Assembly: GCA_028288775.1 (NCBI GenBank)
Contig: JAQGHP010000196.1
Coordinates: forward strand, 1-20,881
Length of the DNA stretch: 20,881 nt
Direction: 5' to 3'
Source of the DNA: Phycisphaerales bacterium
GTDB lineage: Bacteria > Planctomycetota > Phycisphaerae > Tepidisphaerales > Tepidisphaeraceae
Shown: positions 14,043-20,302 of the stretch, one piece after another
Layout: each line of letters begins with the position of its first letter
Numbering within the stretch: the first letter of the stretch is position 1
The notes under the pieces: model-generated
Told to the model about the DNA's origin: nothing
Seen by the model: the letters and a program-made list of their open reading frames with translations, nothing else
Databases searched by the model: none
Translations under genes and position numbers: made by a program

Positions 14043-14625
14043 GGTGCATCTCCAAGTTGAATAACCGCGGCGGGCCTGCCCCGACGGACGTCATCAGGGT
14101 TTCCAGGGGCCGCGGGCAAAAAATCGCCTCCGGGCGTGCGGCACGATCCGCCTTCGTCGCTCCGCAGCGGCGCGCGGAATCTCCCTCGGGCTTGTTCCGG
14201 GGGAAAAGCCCCCGGCGAAACGAGATTACGGCGGGGAACCTATTGCCGCCCGGGCCGTCGCGACGAACCAGAATGTAACTGCACGAGTCCGCGCATTTCA
14301 TCGAGCAAAGGCACCGGGGTACTGCGGGGGTGCGCCCTGCTCATGCGGACTTTTTGAAACCGGCCGATGTACGTCGATCGACCGGCTCCTCTCCAAACCC
14401 TCATCCAGAACGACCCGTGCGATCGCGGATGACTGCGGGCAAACTAACGATGGTGATTAATACGTCAAGCAAGATATGACGGTCTGGTCTTTTTATTTTT
14501 TTCTTCGCGCGTGCAGAAAGTTTTCCGGTCTCATTCCGCTAACATTTTCGTGCGACATGGCCGGGTAACTTAGCAGACATTCGATGTGTCAGAAAATAAG
14601 ATGAGGCGCTTTGGCGAGCCTCGGG
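14043..14625. other. Long intergenic region: GC-rich structured leader plus AT-rich block
   Basis: This 583-base gap lies between the GH16 start and the DUF1501 stop. Bases 14043-14300 are GC-rich and hairpin-dense. Examples are a 7-base stem at 14197-14203/14209-14215 with loop AAAAG, and a 5-base stem 14161-14165/14174-14178. Bases about 14440-14600 are conspicuously AT-rich for this genome, with a T tract at 14489-14502. Short frames across the gap have no recognisable protein features. It may hold the GH16 promoter and leader, but I cannot place a convincing -35/-10 pair. Confidence 0.55.
14591..14622 (-). terminator. Possible intrinsic terminator of the DUF1800-DUF1501 operon
   Basis: Just after the DUF1501 stop, the minus strand can form GAGGC/GCCTC (14618-14622 with 14603-14607) around a 10-base loop, followed by ATCTTATTTT. 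The stem is short and the U-tract imperfect, so this is tentative. Confidence 0.4.
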
Positions 14626-15903
14626 TTAACCCAGGTCCGTCTTAGCGTCCGTCCCCTTGAACACGTTCAGCGGGCGGTAGGTTTCCAAACCGGGGAACGT
14701 CGCGGCAAGGCGTGACGCGCCCAGCCGGCGGACGAGCAGCTCTGCCAGGACCGCGCGGTAATCGGTCGTGACGGCGAGGTCCGCGCCGTTCTCGAGCCGC
14801 GCCGCCGCGAGGCCGGGCCACGCGCCGTACACGCGCCCGCCGTTCACGTTCGCGCCCAGTGCGAGCATCACGCCGCCCCGGCCGTGGCCCGTGCCCCCGG
14901 CGGCGTTGGGCTTCAAGCGCCGGCCGAATTCACTCATCACCACAACCGTCAGGCGGTTGTGGTATCCGCTCAAATCGCCGTGGAACGCGGCGAGCGCCCC
15001 CGCAAGCTGCTCGACGAGCCCCGGGAAGCGGCCGGCCTGATTCTGGTGCGTGTCCCAGCCCCCGAAGTCCACCGTCGCCGCCCGCAGCCCCACGTCCATC
15101 TTGATGAGCCGCGCCAGATTGCGCAGCGGAATTCCCAGCTCCCCCTGATCGGGGTACGCCGCCCCGTTCTCCGGCTCGTATGGGGTGACCTCGCCCTTGT
15201 CGTTGCGGGGCAGCCGCTCCTGCACGGCCTTCATCGCATCGAGCGTTCGCGCGCCGGACCGCGCAACGCGGCTGTCGCCCTGATACAGGCCCCGCAAAAA
15301 TGCGAGTGCGTTCTCGTCGCCGATCGTGAAGTCCCCCGGGTCCGGGATGGAGGCCGCGGGAGTGAAGCCGCGCAGGCTGAGCGGAACTCCGCCCGGCGTG
15401 GCGATGGCGGGCAAAAACCCCGTGGGGTTCTCCACTAGGAGGTGCCGCGCGAGCCAGCCACCAATGGCCGTAGGCCGCGCTTCGGTGATGCCGCGTTCCA
15501 TGTAGTCGGTCGCCTGGCGGTGGCTGCGTGTCGGCGTAATCAGGCCGCAGGCGTGGACGATCGCGAGTTGGTTCGCGTCGTAGAGTGGCTTGAGCGCTTT
15601 CGCGCTGGGATGCAGGCGAAAGTCCAGGCCCGCCGGGGAGTTTTGCAGGGCCACCCCCGCGTTGTCGCCCTCGGCCTCCACGCGAAGCTCCGGCGGTCGG
15701 GCCGTGACGTAGTCCTTGTCGTTCGCCGGCGCGACGAGGTGCAGCCCGTCCATCCCCCCGCGGAGGAACACCACCACGACGATCCCGAAATTCGGCGCGG
15801 CAGGCGCCTCCGCCGCGAAGCAGACCGAGCGCAATCTGCTGCTCGCAATCATCTTCGCGGCCGCGCCGCATCCGGCAAGGAATTCTCTTCGTGTGGTGGC
15901 CAT
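14626..15903 (-). CDS. DUF1501 family protein, Tat-exported
   Basis: The protein has 425 residues. The N-terminus TTRREFLAGCG is a twin-arginine signal, followed by a short hydrophobic stretch. The family core begins at 'VVVFLRGGMDGLHLV' (about residues 42-56). A C-terminal block 'VVMSEFGRRLKPN' followed by GTGHGRGG has the Ser-Glu-Phe-Gly-Arg and Gly-x-x-His-Gly features of DUF1501, a fold related to sulfatases and alkaline phosphatases. Biochemical function is unknown. It is the second gene of a minus-strand operon, four bases after the DUF1800 gene, the standard pairing for these families across planctomycetes and proteobacteria. The ATG is at 15901-15903. Confidence 0.92.
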   Translation of the reverse strand: MATTRREFLAGCGAAAKMIASSRLRSVCFAAEAPAAPNFGIVVVVFLRGGMDGLHLVAPANDKDYVTARPPELRVEAEGDNAGVALQNSPAGLDFRLHPSAKALKPLYDANQLAIVHACGLITPTRSHRQATDYMERGITEARPTAIGGWLARHLLVENPTGFLPAIATPGGVPLSLRGFTPAASIPDPGDFTIGDENALAFLRGLYQGDSRVARSGARTLDAMKAVQERLPRNDKGEVTPYEPENGAAYPDQGELGIPLRNLARLIKMDVGLRAATVDFGGWDTHQNQAGRFPGLVEQLAGALAAFHGDLSGYHNRLTVVVMSEFGRRLKPNAAGGTGHGRGGVMLALGANVNGGRVYGAWPGLAAARLENGADLAVTTDYRAVLAELLVRRLGASRLAATFPGLETYRPLNVFKGTDAKTDLG

Positions 15904-15907
15904 GATG

Positions 15908-17503
15908 CTACCGCTCCTGAAATTCGGGCGTCATCGCGATCAACGTGACGAGTTGCTGCACGCGGTCGATCAGGTCCTTCTCGTTCAATGACAAAGCCTG
16001 ATCCGGGTCTTCGCCGTTGGTAAGGGTGTTGAGCAGTAGGGTGGTGGTCGCTTCCGGCAGCGCGCGTCCGATCATCCGGCCCACCCAGAACTCGTAGACC
16101 GCGCGCCAGGTGTTGGCGTCCGTGGACGTGGCGTGTCCCAGCCGGAACACTGCGGCCCTGCCGTCGGAGGTGAGGAGCGACGGGGCAAGATTCCATCGTG
16201 TTAAAACAAGGTTTGTGTCGAGCCAATACTCCGTGGCGTCCGGGCATCCCTCGCCCGTGGGCCACGCGAACATGGGTTGACCCATGCGATCGAGAATTCC
16301 GAAGAGCCCGTCGCCCACCCGCACGTCCGCCTCGGTGGCGCGGAGAAACGACGCGACAAGTTCGAACGGCCGCTTCACCTTTTGGCCCCAGGTTGCCGCG
16401 AATTCGGGGGAGAGCAGGATAAGGCGGACGGTTTGCGCGATCTGGTCAGGCTTGTCGCGCGCCGCAACCCACGCCGCGGCGGCGCGGTCCACAAGGGCGG
16501 CAGGGGGGTCATCCGCAACCAGTCGCACGCACAATTTTCGACACAGATTCCGGGCTGTTTCCGGATGATTCGCCACCAGGTCCAGGACCCGCCGGCCGTC
16601 GGCCAGCGCCGCGGCACCCGGCGCCAGTTCCGTCCCAAGAACGCGTTTGGGGGCGTCGTCGTGCCACGCAGAGCAATAGTGGAATTCGCCGGTGTTGGGA
16701 AACGCGTCGCCGTTGCCGGGGTCCGTGCCGTCGGCGACGGTCCATCCCGTGAATGCGCGGGCGGCTTCGTACACGTCCTGGTCGATGTAGCCCGCCGGCT
16801 TTCCGTCCGCGGCCCCCGGCACCTCGCGCCAGCGGTCGTACAGAAGGTTGAAGTATCTCCCCACGCCCAGCGTGTGCCGCTCGAAGAGTTCGCGCGCGAA
16901 ATTCTCAACCGCGGGGCCGGACTTGCTGGAAGCGTTGTTCAAGCAGACGAGCACCGGAATGCTCGTGGCCGCGGCTTCCAGGAGATGGCGAAAATTTCCG
17001 AGGCAGTGCTTGCGGATCACGTCGCGGTCGTAGACCGGGAACGCCGGCGCAATCCGCGGGTCGTCCATCTCGGCGTTGACGTTGAAGTGCGTGTGCCAGA
17101 AATCGACCAACACTTCGCGAAGCTGCCATTTGCTGTAGACGGCGCGCAGCCAAGTCGCCGCGATCACTTCCCGCAGGGGACGGACCCGCTCGTCGCCGGC
17201 CCGGGCCACGTTGGGGTCCAGCAGCTTCCACAACTCCGCCAACGGCTGATCGAGCCATTTGAGTGGCCGGTCCTCGTTGCACGCCCGGTAGTCGTGATTC
17301 TGATCGTCGCGGCCGGCGTCGTACTGAATGTGCAGTCGGGCGGCTTTGAGATGCTTGTCGTAAAGCGGGTCGTCCGCGTCAACGGGCGCGAGCTGCTCGT
17401 CCACGTACGCGGCAAACCCCATCGCCCGCACGCGCTCGACGTCCCCGGGCCGCGGGCCAAAACCCATCCGATTGAGTGTGACGACTTCGAGAGGAATTGC
17501 CAA
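15908..17503 (-). CDS. DUF1800 family protein
   Basis: The protein has 531 residues. Hallmarks are visible: LNRMGFGPRPGDVERV near residues 9-24, VDFWHTHFNV around 133-142, and a NASSKSGPAVENFARELFER-type block near 190-215 followed by HTLGVG. All match DUF1800. The start is a TTG, supported by GGGAG six bases upstream; an ATG at 17516 is out of frame. No obvious signal peptide precedes the core, unlike its Tat-exported partner. Function is unknown; constant pairing with DUF1501 suggests a joint role, possibly in export or assembly of cell-surface material, which is speculation. It is the first gene of the operon and its upstream flank is a repeat-rich intergenic region. Confidence 0.92.
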   Translation of the reverse strand: MAIPLEVVTLNRMGFGPRPGDVERVRAMGFAAYVDEQLAPVDADDPLYDKHLKAARLHIQYDAGRDDQNHDYRACNEDRPLKWLDQPLAELWKLLDPNVARAGDERVRPLREVIAATWLRAVYSKWQLREVLVDFWHTHFNVNAEMDDPRIAPAFPVYDRDVIRKHCLGNFRHLLEAAATSIPVLVCLNNASSKSGPAVENFARELFERHTLGVGRYFNLLYDRWREVPGAADGKPAGYIDQDVYEAARAFTGWTVADGTDPGNGDAFPNTGEFHYCSAWHDDAPKRVLGTELAPGAAALADGRRVLDLVANHPETARNLCRKLCVRLVADDPPAALVDRAAAAWVAARDKPDQIAQTVRLILLSPEFAATWGQKVKRPFELVASFLRATEADVRVGDGLFGILDRMGQPMFAWPTGEGCPDATEYWLDTNLVLTRWNLAPSLLTSDGRAAVFRLGHATSTDANTWRAVYEFWVGRMIGRALPEATTTLLLNTLTNGEDPDQALSLNEKDLIDRVQQLVTLIAMTPEFQER

Positions 17504-17509
17504 GCGTCA

Positions 17510-17514
17510 CTCCC
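17510..17514 (-). promoter_or_regulatory. Shine-Dalgarno deciding the TTG start of the DUF1800 gene
   Basis: Minus-strand GGGAG is followed by six bases and then TTG at 17503. No in-frame ATG or GTG lies near, so this site justifies the rare start codon. Confidence 0.65.
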
Positions 17515-17570
17515 ATGCAAGAGCCCGGTCGCATTATAGCGGGAGGCTGGCGGGGCGTGCTACGAAGGCA

Positions 17571-17790
17571 GGGCAGAATGAAGTGCAGAGTGCGGAGTGC
17601 AGAATCCAGAGTGCAGAGTGCGGGGCGCGGAGTGCTGCTACACGCCGGGTACGAGCTGAAAGCGAGGCCCCGGATTCTTCGCGCCGATCGCCATTCGATC
17701 CGGGGCCTCGCTGTCGCTCGTACCCGGCGTGAATGAACGTGCTTCTTCACACTCTGCACTCTGCACTCCGCGCAGCATACGATGAAGATC
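17571..17790. repeat. Nested inverted-repeat element between divergent genes
   Basis: The inner arms, 17641-17675 and 17698-17731, are reverse complements over a 16-base and a 15-base block (CACGCCGGGTACGAGC and AGCGAGGCCCCGGAT), separated by 4 versus 3 unmatched bases. Outside them lie short direct repeats of AGTGCAGAGTGCGG type at 17581-17635. Their inverted counterparts are at 17747-17774. The element fills most of the 300-base gap 17504-17803, between the DUF1800 operon (minus) and DUF488 (plus). The rest of the gap shows no promoter I can defend. Confidence 0.8.
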
Positions 17791-17803
17791 CCGGAGGCCC
17801 GCG

Positions 17804-18208
17804 ATGCCCCTCAAAACCAAACGCTGGAACGACCCCGCCGAGCCCGACGACGGCTTCCGCCTGCTCATCACCCGCTATCGCCCCCGCGGCGTCAGCAAGG
17901 CTGACGAAACCTGGGATCAGTGGCGTCCCCACCTCGGCCCGAGTAAGGATCTCCACGCCGCGGTGTATACCGACACGTCCTCCAAAATCCCCTGGCCCCG
18001 CTACCGCCGACAGTATCTGGAGGAGCAGCGGAAGAACAAAGGCGAAATCGAAGAACTGGCAAAACGCATCGCGGCGGGGGAAACGATCACCCTCCTCTGC
18101 TCCTCAGCCTGCACCCGCGAGAGCCGGTGTCATCGATCGATATTGAGGGAGTTGATCGAGGTAGCCTTGGCCATCTCGAGCAATGATGTCAACGGGCCGG
18201 AAACATGA
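17804..18208 (+). CDS. DUF488 family protein
   Basis: The protein has 134 residues. The ATG has an excellent GGAGG at 17793-17797, six bases upstream. The N-terminal RLLITRYRPRGVSK and the C-terminal block CSSACTRESRCHRSIL (Cys99, Cys103, Cys109, His110) are characteristic of DUF488. In this small family conserved Cys/His and Arg residues cluster at a putative active or metal site. Biochemical role is unknown; it has been linked only loosely to DNA or stress functions. The stop TGA overlaps an ATG of the downstream frame by four bases (18205-18208), but the better-supported start of the next gene is 18241. A candidate promoter for that gene lies in the last bases of this one. Confidence 0.88.
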   Translation: MPLKTKRWNDPAEPDDGFRLLITRYRPRGVSKADETWDQWRPHLGPSKDLHAAVYTDTSSKIPWPRYRRQYLEEQRKNKGEIEELAKRIAAGETITLLCSSACTRESRCHRSILRELIEVALAISSNDVNGPET

Positions 18209-18214
18209 TACAAT
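18186..18214 (+). promoter_or_regulatory. Candidate promoter of the Uma2 gene inside the DUF488 3' end
   Basis: ATGTCA (18186-18191), a 17-base spacer and TACAAT (18209-18214), preceded by TGA as an extended -10, resemble a sigma-70 promoter. Initiation near 18221 would place the RNA start about 20 bases before the ATG at 18241. Confidence 0.45.
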
Positions 18215-18229
18215 TCACTCGTCCCAATT

Positions 18230-18233
18230 GGAG
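18230..18233 (+). promoter_or_regulatory. Shine-Dalgarno deciding the Uma2 start
   Basis: GGAG is followed by seven bases and then ATG at 18241. It favours this start over the upstream ATG at 18205, which has only a weak purine stretch before it. Confidence 0.55.
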
Positions 18234-18240
18234 CCGGCCC

Positions 18241-18885
18241 ATGACGCTTTTGGCCTCTTCCCCAGACATCCCCACATTAGGCGACCTCCTCGAGCGGCTC
18301 GGGGACATCCCCGCAGAGCGGGTCCGTTATTATCCGCTCCCCGGCACCGCCACCGAATCGGACGTGATCGACATCGAGGCGCGCGAAAACCGGCTGTGCG
18401 AACTCGTCGATGGCGTCCTGGTGGAGAAGACGATGGGATACAATGAGTCCTATGTTGCGATACTGATTGCAACGATGCTCAATCAATTCGTCCTGCCGCG
18501 CAACCTCGGAATCGTGACTGGGGCCGATGGAATGATGCGGCTATTCCCGGGATTGGTGCGAATTCCCGATGTGGCGTTTGTTTCCATCGAGCGTCTACCT
18601 GGCGGCCGCCTATCGACGGACCCGATCCCGTCGCTCGTACCCGACCTGGCGGTCGAAGTTCTCAGCGAAGGCAACACGGTTAACGAAATGACGCGCAAGC
18701 GCGGCGAATACTTCAAGGCTGGCGTGCGGCTACTTTGGTTTGTCGACCCTAAGCGTCGTATCATAACCGTCTACACTGATCCCGAGAACTCTCGCGTTTG
18801 GAACGAGGATCAGACCCTCTCCGCAGAGCCCGTGCTGCCGGGGTTCACGCTCGAAATCAGATCCTTGTTCGAGAAACTCCCCTAG
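18241..18885 (+). CDS. Uma2 family protein (PD-(D/E)XK restriction-endonuclease-like fold)
   Basis: The protein has 214 residues from the ATG at 18241. The ATG at 18205 would add twelve and overlap the DUF488 stop. The Uma2/DUF820 pattern is clear: ELVDGVLVEKTMG (about residues 54-66), RIPDVAFVS with Asp110, LAVEVLSEGNT with Glu139, a KRGEYFKAGVRLLWFVDP block, and a terminal strand ITVYT. Asp110 and Glu139 correspond to the metal-binding acidic residues of the nuclease-like fold. Despite the family name, no physiological substrate is established; such genes are greatly expanded in cyanobacteria and planctomycetes. The stop at 18883-18885 overlaps the convergent DUF2585 stop, sharing CTAG. Confidence 0.92.
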   Translation: MTLLASSPDIPTLGDLLERLGDIPAERVRYYPLPGTATESDVIDIEARENRLCELVDGVLVEKTMGYNESYVAILIATMLNQFVLPRNLGIVTGADGMMRLFPGLVRIPDVAFVSIERLPGGRLSTDPIPSLVPDLAVEVLSEGNTVNEMTRKRGEYFKAGVRLLWFVDPKRRIITVYTDPENSRVWNEDQTLSAEPVLPGFTLEIRSLFEKLP

Positions 18886-19475
18886 GGCTGCCTCCCCATC
18901 TGCCAGTGCCTGATCGCCTCCGACGGGTGGATCAGCATGATGATGTTCAACGTGAGATTGTCGCGGATGGCATAGCCCACGCCGACTTCCATCACGATCA
19001 CGAGCGCGATCGTAACCCACACCGGCAGGCGGGCGGCGAGGAAGAAGCCCAGCACGCAAAAGAGAATGTCCGACATCGAATTGAGAATGCTGTCGCCGAA
19101 GTAGTCGAGCGACATGGTCTCGTGCCGATAGCGGTTGATGATGAAGCTGGAATTCTCCAGCACTTCCCACGATGCCTCGACGAACACTGCCGCCACCAGG
19201 CACAACCCGATCGCCCACTTGCCGCGGCCGATCAGCCGCATGATCCCGTAGAGCGCGAAGCCGTGAATGATGTGCGAAAACGAATACCAGTCGGCGATCT
19301 GCTGCGAGTTCTCGGAGCTGTTCACGTCGCCGACCCAGAACCGGATGTGGCCGCACTTGCAAATGGGCAGGCGGCCCATTTTGAATTCGATAAGAGCCGC
19401 GACGGCCATGATGCCGGCGGCGATGAGGACAAGGCCCCAGAACGGAATGCGATGCTCGCTACGACGGAGAGACAT
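18882..19475 (-). CDS. DUF2585/UPF0314 family membrane protein
   Basis: The protein has 197 residues. Conserved blocks of the family are unmistakable: PICKCGHIRFW near residues 37-47, VNSSENSQQIADWYSFSHII-type sequence at 51-70, EASWEVLENS at 100-109, SLDYFGDSILNSMSDI at 122-137, and IRDNLTLNIIMLIHP at 170-184. About five hydrophobic segments are visible (10-28, 65-82, 87-103, 130-148, 150-167), so it is an integral membrane protein. Function is unknown. The conserved polar and acidic residues (SSEN, DWY, EASWE) lie close to membrane segments, suggesting an intramembrane or interface active site. It begins with ATG at 19475 without a strong Shine-Dalgarno sequence and overlaps the Uma2 stop by four bases. 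Confidence 0.9.
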   Translation of the reverse strand: MSLRRSEHRIPFWGLVLIAAGIMAVAALIEFKMGRLPICKCGHIRFWVGDVNSSENSQQIADWYSFSHIIHGFALYGIMRLIGRGKWAIGLCLVAAVFVEASWEVLENSSFIINRYRHETMSLDYFGDSILNSMSDILFCVLGFFLAARLPVWVTIALVIVMEVGVGYAIRDNLTLNIIMLIHPSEAIRHWQMGRQP

Positions 19476-19501
19476 TTATTTGGGGGCTCGCGTGTACGGC
19501 C

Positions 19502-19987
19502 TCACTCCGGAAGGTTTTCAAGGTCCACCACGTCCTTGCCCCGCCCGGCGGTCTTTTTCATTCTGCGCAACCAGGCAAGTGAAACGTAACGAATTCCATG
19601 CTCTTCCTCGCTGGAAGCCGCGAGTTGCTGGACGTCTTCGGCCGGCTCGCCGGGAATGTAATCGAAAATGTCTACAAAGCCGTACTTCGTCCAGAGCATC
19701 ATCAAGTGTGTCAAACGGACGAATGATTCGGTGACCGGATAAGTGCGTTCGATCCCTGTCTTTGGATCGATTTCCTTCCCGATGTATTGTGCTTCGAGCT
19801 CGGTCAGTGCGCGGAGTAGCGACTGTTCCGATTCGGGGGATCGAAACCAGACGACGTCCGTGTCTTCGGTCGCGCGACCGTATCCGTGGAAATTCACCGC
19901 GTGTCCGCCGATGGCAATGAACGGGACTTCATGGTCCCGCAGTGCTTCGAGGATTTTTCGGTCAGGCGTCACCAAGACCTCGCACAT
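19502..19987 (-). CDS. Nucleotidyltransferase-fold protein (pol-beta superfamily, possible toxin-antitoxin component)
   Basis: The protein has 161 residues. The N-terminal half carries a minimal nucleotidyltransferase signature: FIAIGGHAVNFHG at residues 23-35, then R38-A-T-E-D42-T-D44, the Gly-Gly and DxD metal-binding arrangement. The C-terminal part (LAWLRRMKKTAGRGKDVVDLENL) matches the 'KxxAGRxKDxxDL' type tail of AbiEii/MNT-like proteins. Such proteins transfer nucleotides to proteins or tRNA and are often toxins or antitoxins; activity here is inferred. The ATG at 19987 overlaps the upstream small gene by 26 bases. A GTG at 19972 is an alternative start with GAGG upstream. The overlap suggests translational coupling with that small partner. 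Confidence 0.82.
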   Translation of the reverse strand: MCEVLVTPDRKILEALRDHEVPFIAIGGHAVNFHGYGRATEDTDVVWFRSPESEQSLLRALTELEAQYIGKEIDPKTGIERTYPVTESFVRLTHLMMLWTKYGFVDIFDYIPGEPAEDVQQLAASSEEEHGIRYVSLAWLRRMKKTAGRGKDVVDLENLPE

Positions 19988-20174
19988 CTATCGCGCGCTT
20001 GGCAAAATTCCGGCGCAGGAAGTGGGCGTACCCTTTCGGGGAGTGGCGGAAGGTCTCCCACATAGACTGCTGAAGCCGGGCCATTACCTCCATGCGCTCG
20101 GCAGGGGTCCTCCGCATATTCAACTTCCTCCGGAAGCTGTCGCGGATCGCGAGCTGTTCGGAAATGTCGTCCAT
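19962..20174 (-). CDS. Small helical partner protein upstream of the nucleotidyltransferase
   Basis: The protein has 70 residues from the ATG at 20174; an ATG at 20186 would add four. The frame remains open far upstream, but that part is shadow of ilvC and the terminator. The core is charged and helical: LAIRDSFRRKLNMRRTPAERM, then LQQSMWETFRHSPKGYAHFL, then RRNFAKRAID. The pattern Trp-Glu, Ser-Pro-x-Gly-Tyr, FLRRN-x-x-KRA recurs, as I recall, in small planctomycete proteins that sit directly before nucleotidyltransferase-like genes. Function is unknown; the 26-base overlap with the next gene argues for an obligate pair. A GATACAAT element ten bases upstream of the ATG could be a -10, giving a nearly leaderless transcript, but its -35 is poor. 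Confidence 0.68.
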   Translation of the reverse strand: MDDISEQLAIRDSFRRKLNMRRTPAERMEVMARLQQSMWETFRHSPKGYAHFLRRNFAKRAIDVRGLGDA

Positions 20175-20247
20175 GGCGGTCAACATTGTATCGGCATGAC
20201 CTGCTCCCACCAGCCTCGGCCCGCCGACGGCAATCATCAGTAGACAT

Positions 20248-20273
20248 GAAAAAGCCCGGTGATAACACCGGGC
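20248..20273 (-). terminator. Intrinsic terminator of ilvC
   Basis: On the minus strand, GCCCGGTG, loop TTAT and CACCGGGC (20254-20273) form a perfect 8-base stem, followed directly by TTTTTC. It begins about 30 bases after the ilvC stop. The plus side also has a T-rich tail (GTTTTCGTTT), so it may work in both directions. Confidence 0.9.
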
Positions 20274-20302
20274 AGTTTTCGTTTCGCAGAAAATGCAGAC
20301 CA

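Noticed and set aside
14043..14300. Known riboswitch class in the GH16 leader
   Set aside because: I looked for conserved cores of common classes and recognised none; hairpins alone are not enough.
13921..14301. 126-codon minus-strand frame upstream of GH16
   Set aside because: Overlaps the GH16 N-terminus in another frame, has no Shine-Dalgarno and no recognisable domain; treated as leader sequence.
14470..14500. TTGACG on the minus strand as a GH16 promoter
   Set aside because: No acceptable -10 at 16-18 bases; the best hexamer matches only three of six positions.
17641..17731. Inverted repeat read as an intrinsic terminator
   Set aside because: Arms of about 35 bases with no U-tract on either side, lying between divergent genes where no transcript should end.
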